From NCBI GenBank assembly GCA_030688705.1, contig JAUYJH010000158.1, positions 1-25,193 on the forward strand: a stretch of 25,193 nt of DNA, given 5' to 3'. Origin of the DNA: Deltaproteobacteria bacterium (GTDB lineage: Bacteria; UBA10199; SPLOWO2-01-44-7). Every line of letters starts with the position of its first letter. The stretch's first letter is position 1. The notes under the pieces were generated by a model. It did no database searches and was not told the origin of the DNA. It saw nothing but the letters and a program-made list of their open reading frames with translations. The translations under genes and the position numbers were made by a program. Positions 1 to 7,967 of the stretch are shown piece by piece.

Positions 1-28
1 CATATGCGATGGAGGCCTATACGATGAT

Positions 29-44
29 TTGAATCATATTTCAA
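29..44. promoter_or_regulatory. possible FNR/CRP-type operator
   Basis: The 16-bp sequence TTGAATCATATTTCAA is an imperfect inverted repeat (TTGAAT/TTTCAA around a 4-bp spacer). It lies about 65 bp before the start of the first gene. CRP/FNR-family regulators bind sites of this general form, and nitrous oxide genes are commonly under FNR-type control. The match to the FNR consensus (TTGAT-N4-ATCAA) is incomplete, so this is only a candidate. No convincing promoter was recognised next to it. Confidence 0.25.
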
Positions 45-107
45 GCTGTTCTCGATCATTCCTTTTTTGACCTTTGCCACTCTAAACCTCAACAATGGAG
101 GATCTAT

Positions 108-464
108 ATGGAAAAAGACAATTGCTGCGGCGTCTCTGAAATAGAGATGAAGGCCATAAAAGACATTGAAGAAAACCTGAAAAAATTCGCGGACAAAGGG
201 GAAAAGGTTTTTCTCCAGAAAGGCCATGTCTTGTTCTACGAAGGACACGCCCCATACGGTTTTTATATCCTAAAAAAAGGCGAAATACGTTTCTCCAGAA
301 CAAACATGCACGGACAAAAAGTTTTTTTGCCCGTCGGCGAAACCAAAATATTCGGCCTTTACCATCTTGTGACCAACACCCCCTATTGCGCCACGGCAGA
401 GGCCAAAAGCGATTTGGAGGTCTTGTTCATATCCAAATCGGTCGTGCTCGACTCTCTGGGTTAA
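108..464 (+). CDS. stand-alone cyclic-nucleotide-binding domain protein (CRP/FNR type, no DNA-binding domain)
   Basis: This 118-residue protein resembles the N-terminal effector domain of CRP/FNR regulators. It has the typical beta-roll sequence, including the 'EGHAPYGFYILKKGEIRFS' stretch at about residues 45-63. The start is supported by a GGAGG ribosome site a few bases upstream. CRP/FNR proteins are normally 200-240 residues with a C-terminal winged helix. Here translation stops right after the sensor domain and nothing resembling the missing helix-turn-helix follows before the next gene. An adjacent Cys pair at residues 6-7 recalls the N-terminal cysteines of FNR-like sensors, but the spacing for an Fe-S cluster is not evident. 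It precedes the Rrf2 regulator and the nos operon, so a sensory or regulatory role in N-oxide respiration is inferred. It could also be a degraded regulator. Confidence 0.75.
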   Translation: MEKDNCCGVSEIEMKAIKDIEENLKKFADKGEKVFLQKGHVLFYEGHAPYGFYILKKGEIRFSRTNMHGQKVFLPVGETKIFGLYHLVTNTPYCATAEAKSDLEVLFISKSVVLDSLG

Positions 465-471
465 AATATTC

Positions 472-500
472 TTGACAGGGCAGACATCAAATCATATACC
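472..500 (+). promoter_or_regulatory. predicted sigma70-type promoter for the rrf2-nos operon
   Basis: A perfect -35 hexamer TTGACA (472-477) is followed after 17 bp by TATACC (495-500), which matches the -10 consensus at its first four positions. It lies 25 bp before the start codon of the Rrf2 regulator and just after the stop of the preceding gene. If used, it would drive the regulator and the cytochrome-nos genes. There is no clear Shine-Dalgarno sequence before the regulator start. Confidence 0.45.
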
Positions 501-525
501 GGCATGCGATTAGCTTGTTATACCC

Positions 526-927
526 ATGCTATCCAAAACCAGTCTTCAGGTTGTCAAAGCGCTCGTTGAATTATCCAAACTCCCGAAGGGGCGCTCGGAG
601 GGGGCGGTGAGCATTGCGAGAAAAATCAAGGCCCCGCAGAATTATCTGGGTAAAATTTTGCAGAGTCTTGCCTATGAGGGGCTGGTCGTTTCGCAAAAGG
701 GCTTTAACGGCGGTTTTCGGCTTGCCAAAGATTCAGCGGCTATCACGCTTTTTGACGTGGTGGATCTCATTGACGATATAAGCGGGTGGAAGAATTGTTT
801 TCTCGGAAAAAAGCAATGTTCCTCCGGAACCGCCTGCGCCGTGCATAAGCACTGGGGAAAAATTCGCGACAGCTATATTGATTTTCTCAAAAAAACGACT
901 CTCAAAAACCTAAGGAGGGATTCATGA
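526..927 (+). CDS. Rrf2-family Fe-S transcriptional regulator (NsrR-like)
   Basis: This 133-residue protein has the Rrf2 layout: an N-terminal winged helix ('SLQVVKALVEL', then 'IARKIKAPQNYLGKILQSL' and 'GGFRLAKD') and a three-cysteine loop. The cysteines at residues 91, 98 and 104 have CX6CX5C spacing, close to the cluster-binding loop of NsrR and IscR. NsrR uses a nitrosylation-sensitive [4Fe-4S] cluster to sense NO. The stop codon overlaps the start of the cytochrome c gene (ATGA), so the regulator is translationally coupled to the nos operon. Local control in response to NO or nitrosative stress is therefore likely but not proven. IscR- or RsrR-like sensing is the alternative. The family call is secure; the ligand is inferred. 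Confidence 0.88.
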   Translation: MLSKTSLQVVKALVELSKLPKGRSEGAVSIARKIKAPQNYLGKILQSLAYEGLVVSQKGFNGGFRLAKDSAAITLFDVVDLIDDISGWKNCFLGKKQCSSGTACAVHKHWGKIRDSYIDFLKKTTLKNLRRDS

Positions 928-1355
928 AACACCCAATAATTCTTGCGGCGCTTTTGGCTTTCGCTTTTTCCGGCTTGAACGCCTGCAGCAAAAAAGAAGA
1001 GGCAGCAGTGCCGGAGGCTCCCCAGTTAAGCAAGGGGGTTGGTCCTGTAACCAGCGTCGCCTTGGGCCCGGTTGATGCCGCACGCGCGGCCAAGGGAAAG
1101 CAGCTTTTTGAAAGCAAATGCGCCGCCTGCCATAAACTGGATGAAAAATATGTCGGCCCAGCAATTAAAGGGGTGACGCAAAGGCGCTCTCCGGAGTGGA
1201 TCATGAACATGATCATGAATCCGCAGGAGATGACCGAGAAAGACCCAACTGCCAGAGAATTATTGGCGACCTATTTCACACAGATGACATTTCAAAATGT
1301 GACACAAGATGAGGCAAGGGATATTCTGGAATATTTTCGGAAAACTGATGAATAA
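924..1355 (+). CDS. monoheme cytochrome c lipoprotein, probable electron donor to NosZ
   Basis: The 143-residue protein begins with a lipoprotein signal peptide whose lipobox ends at Cys21 (LNAC). A linker rich in Ala and Pro follows, then a small class I cytochrome c domain with the heme motif CAACH at residues 66-70. The Met-rich stretch 'MNMIMNPQEM' downstream probably supplies the distal Met ligand. A strong AGGAGG ribosome site lies before the ATG, inside the end of the Rrf2 gene. It would be anchored on the periplasmic side, facing NosZ. Small c-type cytochromes are common in clade II nos clusters. No cytochrome bc, NosG/H or NosR gene is present here, so this is the only visible route for electrons to NosZ. 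Confidence 0.88.
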   Translation: MKHPIILAALLAFAFSGLNACSKKEEAAVPEAPQLSKGVGPVTSVALGPVDAARAAKGKQLFESKCAACHKLDEKYVGPAIKGVTQRRSPEWIMNMIMNPQEMTEKDPTARELLATYFTQMTFQNVTQDEARDILEYFRKTDE

Positions 1356-1357
1356 CT

Positions 1358-1404
1358 GGATTCCCGCTTCCTGCCTGCCGGCAGGCAGGTCGCCGGAATG
1401 ACAA
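1358..1404. repeat. dRS3-like inverted repeat carrying palindrome copy 1 in its loop
   Basis: Between the cytochrome and nosZ genes, the arms ATTCCCGC (1360-1367) and GCCGGAAT (1392-1399) pair at 7 of 8 positions, and the element ends in GGAATGACAA. It resembles the dispersed ATTCCC...GGGAAT repeats known from Neisseria (dRS3) and many other bacteria. The loop holds the 20-bp palindrome at 1370-1389. The ribosome site of nosZ starts just after it. The hairpin could influence nosZ translation or mRNA processing, which is inference. Confidence 0.8.
1370..1389. repeat. 20-bp perfect palindrome, copy 1
   Basis: The sequence CCTGCCTGCCGGCAGGCAGG is identical to four other copies in this window. 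This copy is intergenic, upstream of nosZ, in the loop of a larger inverted repeat. Confidence 0.95.
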
Positions 1405-1419
1405 CCACGGAGGATATTT

Positions 1420-3330
1420 ATGTTTAAAAAGTCGATTTTTTTGATTTTATTAATGGCCATCGCCTTAGGCGGTTGTGGCAAAGGTCAAAAAACACCGGGC
1501 GATGTGCTCGACAGCAACGCGGCGCAAAAAGTTTATGTAGCACCGGGGCAAAAAGACGAGTTCTACTGGTTTATGTCGGGGGGGTTTAGCGGACAGGTGG
1601 CAGTCTATGGGATTCCGTCGGGCCGTTTGTTCAAACAAATTCCCGTTTTTTCGCAATTTCCCGAAAGCGGTTACGGTTACGACGAAGAAACCAAAAATCT
1701 GCTGATGACCTCTCACGGTTTTATTCCGTGGGACGATGCCCATCACACGGAGATATCGTTGACAAAAGGGCTGATGGACGGGCGTTGGCTTTTTATCAAC
1801 GGAAATAACACCCCCAGAATCGCGAGGATCGACTTAGCGGATTTTAAAACGGCGGAGATTCTTGAAATACCGAACAGCTCCGGCAATCACGCCTCCCCTT
1901 TTCTGACGGAAAACACCGAATACTTGATGGCGGCCACCCGTTTTTCAGTCCCCTATCCGCAAAGGGATATCCCGGTGGAAAGCGCCGCCGAAGGAGAGTT
2001 CAAGGGGACGATCACCATGGTGAAGGTCGACCCCAAAACGGGGGCAATGAACATCGATCTGCAAGTCTTGGTCCCGGGCTACAACTACGACATTGTTCAC
2101 TGCGGCAAGGGGCCTTCCAAAGATTGGTGCTTCTTTTCCACCTACAACACCGAGCAGGCCTACAAGATGCTCGAAATCGAGGCCTCCAAAAACGACAAAG
2201 ATTATCTTTTGGCTTTCAACTGGGCCCTGGCCAAACAGTGTCTCGATCAGGGAAAAGCCAAGGAGGTCCCCGCTTCTTATTATCGGAATGTCCATCCCGA
2301 AAACAGGCACGCCGTTTCGGAACGGCTGACCAGCGTCAAGATGCTCCACCCCGATGATTGTCCCGGGATGATGTATTTTCTGCCGACACCCAAAAGCCCG
2401 CACGGCGTCGATGTCGATCCGACGGGGGAGTACATCGTGGCCGGCGGCAAGCTGGCGACGGTTATTCCGGTCCACTCTTTTTCAAAACTGGCTAAAGCGA
2501 TCAAAGACAAATCACAGGTTTTAAAAATAATCGACGGCATTCCGGTTCTGAATTACGAAGCCACCCTTGCCGGCGAAGTTGAAAAGCCGTGTCTGGGCCC
2601 CCTGCATACCGAGTTTGACAGCCGCGGTTATGCTTATACCTCCTGCTTCATCAGCTCCGAGGTTATCAAATGGAAACTGGGCGAATGGAAAGTGGTCGAC
2701 CGTGTTCCCGCCTATTACAGCATCGGGCACTTGAGCATCGCCGGCGGCGATTCTGCCAAACCGTACGACAAATATCTAATCGCCTTAAACAAAATCACCA
2801 AAGACCGCTATCTGCCGACCGGGCCAGAGGTCACCCAAAGCGCCCAGCTCTACGACATCAGCGGCGCTAAAATGAAATTATTGCTCGATTTCCCGACGAT
2901 TGGGGAACCCCACTACGCGCAAGGAATCCCCGCCTCGATGCTGATGGATAAAAGCAGAAAAATCTATCCGCTTGAGAAAAACGAGCACCCGTTCGCCGCC
3001 AAAAATGAAAAAGAGGCGAGGGTTGTGCGCAACGGCAAGACCCTGCACGTCTACATGACATCGATCCGCTCCCACTTCAAACCCGATATTGTCGAGGCAA
3101 AGGTGGGCGACACCGTTCTTTTTCACGTCACCAATCTGGAGCAGGATTACGACATCGCCCACGGCTTTGCCGTTTTTGGAGCCGCACAGCCGAATTTGCT
3201 GTTGATGCCCGGCGAAACAAAAACGCTCCGCTTTGACGCGAAAAAGGAGGGAATTTATCCCTTCTATTGCACCGATTTCTGTTCTGCTCTACATCAGGAG
3301 ATGCAGCAGTATTTGAGAGTCAGCAAATAA
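1420..3330 (+). CDS. nosZ: nitrous oxide reductase, clade II, lipoprotein-type
   Basis: NosZ reduces N2O to N2 in the periplasm using two copper centres. This 636-residue protein has an N-terminal seven-bladed propeller for the CuZ cluster; conserved His pair H108-H109 ('DDAHHTEIS') and other His residues are visible. The C-terminal cupredoxin domain carries the CuA ligands: H581, C617, C621, H625 and M628 in the 'CTDFCSALHQEM' motif. The signal peptide is Sec-type with a lipobox (LGGC, Cys19) and no twin-arginine motif. This, with the neighbouring nosB, places it in clade II rather than the Tat-exported clade I. A GGAGG site precedes the ATG. Length is normal and no frameshift is seen. It heads nosB-nosL-nosD-nosF-nosY. 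Confidence 0.97.
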   Translation: MFKKSIFLILLMAIALGGCGKGQKTPGDVLDSNAAQKVYVAPGQKDEFYWFMSGGFSGQVAVYGIPSGRLFKQIPVFSQFPESGYGYDEETKNLLMTSHGFIPWDDAHHTEISLTKGLMDGRWLFINGNNTPRIARIDLADFKTAEILEIPNSSGNHASPFLTENTEYLMAATRFSVPYPQRDIPVESAAEGEFKGTITMVKVDPKTGAMNIDLQVLVPGYNYDIVHCGKGPSKDWCFFSTYNTEQAYKMLEIEASKNDKDYLLAFNWALAKQCLDQGKAKEVPASYYRNVHPENRHAVSERLTSVKMLHPDDCPGMMYFLPTPKSPHGVDVDPTGEYIVAGGKLATVIPVHSFSKLAKAIKDKSQVLKIIDGIPVLNYEATLAGEVEKPCLGPLHTEFDSRGYAYTSCFISSEVIKWKLGEWKVVDRVPAYYSIGHLSIAGGDSAKPYDKYLIALNKITKDRYLPTGPEVTQSAQLYDISGAKMKLLLDFPTIGEPHYAQGIPASMLMDKSRKIYPLEKNEHPFAAKNEKEARVVRNGKTLHVYMTSIRSHFKPDIVEAKVGDTVLFHVTNLEQDYDIAHGFAVFGAAQPNLLLMPGETKTLRFDAKKEGIYPFYCTDFCSALHQEMQQYLRVSK

Positions 3331-3331
3331 T

Positions 3332-3925
3332 ATGTTTAAAAAACTTTCCCTGAAAAGCCGATATCTGGTGGCGGGTGTCGGCTTTCTTCTTCTCTCTCTC
3401 TATTTTCTTCCGTTGTGGTCGATCAGGCTCGTCGCCCCGCAATATCCGGAGGGGATGGGGATGTATCTTTGGGCCAGTAAAATCACGGGTCATTCGGAAT
3501 TTGATCTGCAAAATATCAATATCTTAAACCACTATGTCGGCATGGATCCGATCGTGGAACAGTCGATTCCGGAATTTCAATATATGCCCTACATTCTGGC
3601 CTATATGATCCTGGGCGCGGTGGTCACTTTTTTCTATGCCCGCCGTTTCATGGTTTATCTGGGGCTAATCAATTTGACACTCGTGGGACTCGCCGGTTTT
3701 TACGACTTTTGGCGATGGGAATATAATTTCGGCCACAATCTCCACCCCGATGCCCCCATTTCTATTCCCGGCATGGCCTACCAACCCCCGCTGATAGGGT
3801 GCAAAGAACTTCTTAATATTACATCCTGCAGTTGGCCGCATGCGGGGGGCGTGATACTGCTGTTGGTGGGAGCTCTCCTTTTTTATGTTATTATTTCCGA
3901 AACGATCCGGTCAAAAAATGCGTAA
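3332..3925 (+). CDS. nosB: clade II nos-cluster integral membrane protein NosB
   Basis: This 197-residue membrane protein has about four hydrophobic segments: near residues 11-28, 88-103, 108-125 and 172-190. It starts one base after the nosZ stop, so the two are almost certainly co-translated. A transmembrane protein directly after nosZ, called NosB, is characteristic of clade II clusters, and its biochemical role is not established. Several short motifs lie in the loops: 'GMYLWASKITGH', 'FYDFWRWEYNFGHNLHPDAPI' and a late Cys pair around 'GCKELLNITSC'. The His and Cys residues could bind a metal, but that is speculation. It ends overlapping the start of nosL (ATGCGTAA). Confidence 0.82.
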   Translation: MFKKLSLKSRYLVAGVGFLLLSLYFLPLWSIRLVAPQYPEGMGMYLWASKITGHSEFDLQNINILNHYVGMDPIVEQSIPEFQYMPYILAYMILGAVVTFFYARRFMVYLGLINLTLVGLAGFYDFWRWEYNFGHNLHPDAPISIPGMAYQPPLIGCKELLNITSCSWPHAGGVILLLVGALLFYVIISETIRSKNA

Positions 3926-4310
3926 TCTGGTTTTTGTGGGGTTTCTTCTTCTTGCCGCCTGCTCGCGGACAAAACCGCTCGATTTTAACGCGGGCGAACA
4001 TTCCTGCGATCTCTGCCGCATGAACATTGTCGATATGCGGTTCAAGGCAGAGGCCCTTTCCGCCAAGGGAAAAGTTTACCGTTTTGATTCGATCGAATGT
4101 CTGAAAAACTGGAGCCAAGAGCATCCAGACCTATGGGCCACACGATGGGTCACCGATTTTTATCATCCTCAAAAATGGATCGCGTTTGAAAAAGCCTTCA
4201 TTTTGAAAAGCGACGGGCTTGCCTCTCCAATGGGAGAAAACCTTTCCGCCTATGCCACCGGGGAAGATTTGAACAGGGCCATCGCCGAATTTGGGGGAGA
4301 GGCTCAATGA
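3918..4310 (+). CDS. nosL: NosL copper chaperone lipoprotein
   Basis: NosL is an outer- or inner-membrane-anchored Cu(I)-binding lipoprotein that delivers copper for NosZ assembly. The chosen ATG overlaps the nosB stop and gives a 130-residue product with a clean lipoprotein signal (LLLAAC, Cys15). A more upstream in-frame start would add 11 charged residues before the signal and is less likely. The copper-site motif 'CDLCRM' follows, and 'DSIECLKNW' supplies a further conserved Cys region. Its stop overlaps the start of nosD (ATGA). Length and motifs match the family. Confidence 0.92.
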   Translation: MRNLVFVGFLLLAACSRTKPLDFNAGEHSCDLCRMNIVDMRFKAEALSAKGKVYRFDSIECLKNWSQEHPDLWATRWVTDFYHPQKWIAFEKAFILKSDGLASPMGENLSAYATGEDLNRAIAEFGGEAQ

Positions 4311-5539
4311 AATGGTTTCTTTTGTTTTTTTTATTGTTTCCCGCTTTTGCGCGGGCCGCGACAATCGAGGTTTGTAAAACGTGTGAAGTGCAGGCCATCG
4401 ACGACGCCATCGCGAGGGCAAAGGCGGGCGACATCGTAAAAGTCCAAAGCGGCATCTATGCGGGGCCTCTTTTTATAGACAAGCCCCTTCATTTGATCGG
4501 CATCGGCCGGCCGGTGATTGACGGCCTCCACAAGGAACATGTTTTTTATCTGCGGGCGGATGACACCACGATCGAGGGGTTTGTCATTCAAAATTCGGGC
4601 AGCAGTTATATTTCGGAATATGCCGGCATTCGCGTCGAAGAGGCCAAGGGATGCAGGCTCCTGAATAACATTTTTGAAAACAACACCTATTCCATCTATC
4701 TCGCAAAAGTGGATGGATGCCTGGTGGCGCAAAATCAAATTACCGGCAATGCCAAGGACGAGGTGTTATCGGGTAATGGCGTCCATGCGTGGTATTCCAG
4801 CCACATTGTGATCCGTCAAAATGACGTGCAAAGACACCGCGACGGTTTGTACCTGGAATTTACCCCCGATTCTCTGGTTGAAGAGAATGTCATTTCGCAC
4901 AATCTTCGCTACGGCCTTCATTTCATGTATTCTCCGGGAAACCGTTATTTTAAAAATATCTTCGCCGAAAACCAGACCGGCGTGGCGGTGATGTACTCAA
5001 AGAACGTCGAAATGCTCCAAAACCGTTTTGAAAAAAGCTGGGGGAGAGTTTCCTATGGACTTTTACTGAAAGATATTTCCGACAGCCGGATTTTCGGAAA
5101 CAGGTTTTCAAAAAACACCGTCGGCATTTTCGCCGACGGAATCACGCGAATCCTTTTTGAGCAAAATGATTTCAAAAACAACGGCTGGGCGGTCAATATT
5201 CTTGGGAATTCCGAGGAAAATATTTTCTCAAAAAACAACTTTTACGAAAATTATTTTGACGTGGCGACCAACACGATGAGCCCGCTCAACACCTTTGCCG
5301 ACAATTACTGGAGCGGCTATAGGGGTTATGATCTGGACCGGGACGGGCGGGGGGATGTCCCTTTTCGCCCCATGAAAATTTTCGGTCTCTGGATCAGCCG
5401 TTATCCGGAACTGGTCTCCCTTTTGGCCTCTCCGGTGATCGAATTTTTGGAGATGGCTGAAAAGGTCTTTCCGGTTCTGACGCCAAAATCACTTGAGGAT
5501 AAAACACCCAGCATGAAACCTCTGACGGCAAAATTATGA
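4307..5539 (+). CDS. nosD: NosD periplasmic copper-handling beta-helix protein
   Basis: The 410-residue protein has a cleavable signal peptide ('FLLFFLLFPAFARA') and a long right-handed parallel beta-helix of carbohydrate-binding/sugar-hydrolase (CASH) type. This shows as repeated 'N.F..N..GI' turns from about residue 75 to 310. NosD works with the NosFY ABC transporter in maturing the copper centres of NosZ. The C-terminus contains the typical 'DNYWSGYRGYDLDRDGRGDVPFRP' region, written here as its family hallmark. It overlaps nosL upstream and nosF downstream by 4 bp each. The size is typical for the family. Confidence 0.93.
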   Translation: MKWFLLFFLLFPAFARAATIEVCKTCEVQAIDDAIARAKAGDIVKVQSGIYAGPLFIDKPLHLIGIGRPVIDGLHKEHVFYLRADDTTIEGFVIQNSGSSYISEYAGIRVEEAKGCRLLNNIFENNTYSIYLAKVDGCLVAQNQITGNAKDEVLSGNGVHAWYSSHIVIRQNDVQRHRDGLYLEFTPDSLVEENVISHNLRYGLHFMYSPGNRYFKNIFAENQTGVAVMYSKNVEMLQNRFEKSWGRVSYGLLLKDISDSRIFGNRFSKNTVGIFADGITRILFEQNDFKNNGWAVNILGNSEENIFSKNNFYENYFDVATNTMSPLNTFADNYWSGYRGYDLDRDGRGDVPFRPMKIFGLWISRYPELVSLLASPVIEFLEMAEKVFPVLTPKSLEDKTPSMKPLTAKL

Positions 5540-6264
5540 TCACCATTCAATCCTTAAGCAAACATTACGGCCGCCAAAAAGTCCTGGACGGCGTCGATCT
5601 GACTGTTTCCGACGGAGTCCTCTTTGCCCTTTTGGGGCCCAACGGTTCCGGAAAAACAACTCTTTTGAAATCTCTTTTGGGGATAGTAGCCCCGGACCCC
5701 TCCGGAGAAATTATCTTCAACAACCGCTCCATTCTCGGTAAAAAAAGTTATAAACGGCACGTCGGTTACATGCCGCAAAACCCAAAATTCCCGCCGCATC
5801 TCAAAGTGAGAGAGCTTGTAACCCTCTTCGAAAAACTCCGCCAGAAAAAGGGGGTTCACAAGGAAAAATTGGCGGCCGACCTGCAAATAGACCGGTTCTG
5901 GCATAAGCCCTTCGGTGAACTTTCCGGCGGCATGTCGCAAAAAGTGAACATCCTTCTCTGCTTCATGTTTGAAACCTCACTGCTTATTTTGGACGAGCCG
6001 ACACTGGGGCTCGACCCCAGCATCACCTTTTATTTAAAACAGTTGATGCGTGAAAAAAAAACGGAGGGAAAAACGGTTCTTTTCACCTCGCATGTCATGG
6101 CGGAGGTTGAAGAGATTGCGGACCGGATGGCCCTTTTGGTCGAAGGAAAAATCTATACGGTCATCGCCCCGCAAGAAATGATGCGGCAAAGAAAAAGTAA
6201 AACACTGGAAGAGGCTTTGCATCTTTTCTGGAATAAAACGAATCCCGATGAAAAAAATATTTAA
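5536..6264 (+). CDS. nosF: NosF ABC transporter ATPase for NosZ maturation
   Basis: This 242-residue cytoplasmic ATPase has all ABC motifs: Walker A GPNGSGKT at residues 34-41, the signature LSGGM at 129-133, Walker B 'LLILDEP' at 149-155 and a switch His ('FTSHVM'). It pairs with NosY and NosD to move a sulfur- or copper-related factor needed for CuZ assembly; the exact substrate is unresolved in the literature I know. It overlaps nosD by 4 bp and nosY by 17 bp. It is shorter than many clade I NosF proteins but complete. Confidence 0.94.
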   Translation: MITIQSLSKHYGRQKVLDGVDLTVSDGVLFALLGPNGSGKTTLLKSLLGIVAPDPSGEIIFNNRSILGKKSYKRHVGYMPQNPKFPPHLKVRELVTLFEKLRQKKGVHKEKLAADLQIDRFWHKPFGELSGGMSQKVNILLCFMFETSLLILDEPTLGLDPSITFYLKQLMREKKTEGKTVLFTSHVMAEVEEIADRMALLVEGKIYTVIAPQEMMRQRKSKTLEEALHLFWNKTNPDEKNI

Positions 6265-7057
6265 TTCGCCCGTCGTCACGATCGCCCTGTTTGAATTCCG
6301 CGAAAACATCCGGAACAAATGGCTATTGATCTATGGCCTCTCTTTTCTCATCTTCAGCGGCATTCTCACCTACATCGGCACCGGCGATCCTTTGCAGGCC
6401 TCCGCTTCCCTTTTGAATCTGGTTTTGCTTTTGGTCCCTCTTTTTTCGCTCGTCTTCGGAAGCATTTCTTTTTCAGAAGCCCTTCCTTTTCACGAAATTC
6501 TTGTCGCCCTTCCCATTTCGCGCCGGGATATCTTTCTTGGAAAATGGATTGGTCTTGGGACGGGGCTGGTTTTAAGTTTTCTTTTGGGAATGGGGGCCGG
6601 CTCTCTTATTCAGTTCAATATCGCACAGCAAGGTTTTGGCAGTTATCTCCTTCTATTATGCTTGGGGTGCTGTCTTACTTTTATTTTTTTGAGCATCTCT
6701 TTTTATGTCGTCACGCTCGCCAGAAAAAAAGAGTTGATTTTCGGCTGGATGCTTCTTTTGTGGTTTTTCTTTTTTGTTTTGTTCGATGTTTTGGTGTTCG
6801 GCGTGGTTTTGCTTTTTGGCGATTATCCTCTTGAGATACCGGTGCTGATCCTCATGCTCTTAAACCCCATCGACCTGGCCCGTGTCATGCTTCTTTTAAA
6901 AATCGATCTGGCCGCCATGATGGGTTATTCCGGGGCCCTTTTTCAGAAATACTTGGGAAACACATTGGGTCTTTTCATCGGAGGTGGCGCGCTGGCGCTT
7001 TGGACGCTCCTTCCCGCATGGCTGGGGCTCCGCACCTTTCAGAAAAAAGATCTCTGA
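6248..7057 (+). CDS. nosY: NosY ABC transporter permease
   Basis: The 269-residue product is strongly hydrophobic, with about six predicted membrane helices and an amphipathic N-terminus ('VTIALFEFRENIRNKWLL') typical of ABC-2 permeases of the NosY type. It includes the usual 'LPISRRDIFLGKWIG' cytoplasmic loop. It starts inside the 3' end of nosF and is the last gene of the nos operon. The next gene (erpA) is convergent, with only a 15-bp gap. No clear terminator hairpin was found in the gap. Confidence 0.92.
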   Translation: MKKIFNSPVVTIALFEFRENIRNKWLLIYGLSFLIFSGILTYIGTGDPLQASASLLNLVLLLVPLFSLVFGSISFSEALPFHEILVALPISRRDIFLGKWIGLGTGLVLSFLLGMGAGSLIQFNIAQQGFGSYLLLLCLGCCLTFIFLSISFYVVTLARKKELIFGWMLLLWFFFFVLFDVLVFGVVLLFGDYPLEIPVLILMLLNPIDLARVMLLLKIDLAAMMGYSGALFQKYLGNTLGLFIGGGALALWTLLPAWLGLRTFQKKDL

Positions 7058-7072
7058 TTTGTAAAACAGGAT

Positions 7073-7411
7073 TTATACACCAAACGAGGAGCCGCAACCG
7101 CAGCTGGTTTTGGCGTTGGGGTTTTCGACCGAAAAGCCGGCGCCGCTCAAGCCCTCGACGTAATCGACCGTGGCCCCTTTAAGAAGCATGAGGCTTTGCG
7201 AATCGACAAGGCAATCGACCCCGCCGGCCTGAATGACATTGTCTCCCTCTCTTTTTTCATCAAACATAAAGCCGTAGGAAAAACCGGAACAGCCGCCCCC
7301 TTGGACATAGACGCGAAATTTTTTTCCCTTGGCCTCGGGCATTTTTTCACCGTATTCTTTTATTTTGGCCACGGCCTTTTCAGAAAGAGAAACCAATTCT
7401 GTGTTTTCCAT
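7073..7411 (-). CDS. erpA: ErpA/IscA-type iron-sulfur cluster carrier protein
   Basis: This 112-residue A-type carrier has the three conserved cluster-binding cysteines: C41 ('GGGCSGFSYG') and C104/C106 in the C-terminal 'CGCGSSF' motif. A-type carriers accept nascent Fe-S clusters and insert them into apo-enzymes. It is the last gene of a - strand block with the radical SAM enzyme, queG and a TPR protein. The 9-bp gap to the TPR gene implies cotranscription. Both upstream enzymes need [4Fe-4S] clusters, so the grouping makes functional sense. ErpA is preferred over SufA/IscA because no isc or suf genes are nearby, but the paralogues cannot be separated by sequence inspection alone. Confidence 0.85.
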   Translation of the reverse strand: MENTELVSLSEKAVAKIKEYGEKMPEAKGKKFRVYVQGGGCSGFSYGFMFDEKREGDNVIQAGGVDCLVDSQSLMLLKGATVDYVEGLSGAGFSVENPNAKTSCGCGSSFGV

Positions 7412-7420
7412 AAAACTCCT

Positions 7421-7906
7421 TTAATTGAGAGAATATTTCAATTGTTCCAGCGATTCCGACGCCAAAACATATTCGGGATTTTCCTCAACGGCCCTCTGAT
7501 AGCACTGTTTGGCCTTAAAAATCATCCCTTTTTGTTCATAAATGCGCCCCAAATTGTAGTGGGAAAACCACGGGGTATCGTATTTTGATGATTGGGAGGC
7601 CCTTTCCAGATAGGGGATTGCCTCGTCCCAACGCCCCAGTTCTATCATATAAGCGCCTATGTCATTGTAAGGATTGCCGGATTCCGGGTCGAGCTCAATC
7701 GCCTTTTTACAGATGTCGATCGCCTCTTGAAACTTGCCCAAAAAGGACATGGCCCACCCCAGAAAGGTCAAAGCCTCTGGGGTCGGGAAAGTTTCGATCG
7801 ATTTTTGATACAACATAATCGCCTCGCCGATATCCCCGTGGGTTTGGGCTTCGTAGGCCTGTCTAAAGTACTGAACAGACATTTTTTTTCTCTCTGTTGG
7901 GTCCAT
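7421..7906 (-). CDS. tetratricopeptide repeat protein
   Basis: The 161-residue protein contains about four TPR units (for example 'ALTFLGWAMSFLGKFQEAIDICKKAIELDP' and 'FSHYNLGRIYEQKGMIFKAKQCYQRAVEENP'). No signal peptide or membrane segment is seen, so it is probably a cytoplasmic scaffold. The ATG at 7906 is chosen because an AAGGAA ribosome site lies about 8 bases upstream. A TTG 78 bases further upstream lacks such support. It sits between queG and erpA. Its partner is unknown; assisting Fe-S enzyme assembly is a guess from context. Confidence 0.82.
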   Translation of the reverse strand: MDPTERKKMSVQYFRQAYEAQTHGDIGEAIMLYQKSIETFPTPEALTFLGWAMSFLGKFQEAIDICKKAIELDPESGNPYNDIGAYMIELGRWDEAIPYLERASQSSKYDTPWFSHYNLGRIYEQKGMIFKAKQCYQRAVEENPEYVLASESLEQLKYSLN

Positions 7907-7967
7907 TTTAATGTTCCTTGGAAAGCCTAAGATAACGTCAGAAAGCCTTATCGTCAAGGGATCGGGT

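Noticed and set aside
3..32. short open frame ending in TGA, possibly the C-terminus of an upstream gene (YAMEAYTMI)
   Set aside because: Only about ten codons are visible at the window edge and the frame cannot be confirmed.
465..525. a frameshift separating the CRP-like sensor domain from a lost helix-turn-helix
   Set aside because: The next 61 bp hold a promoter-like sequence and no remnant of a DNA-binding domain in any frame, so recent frameshift is not supported.
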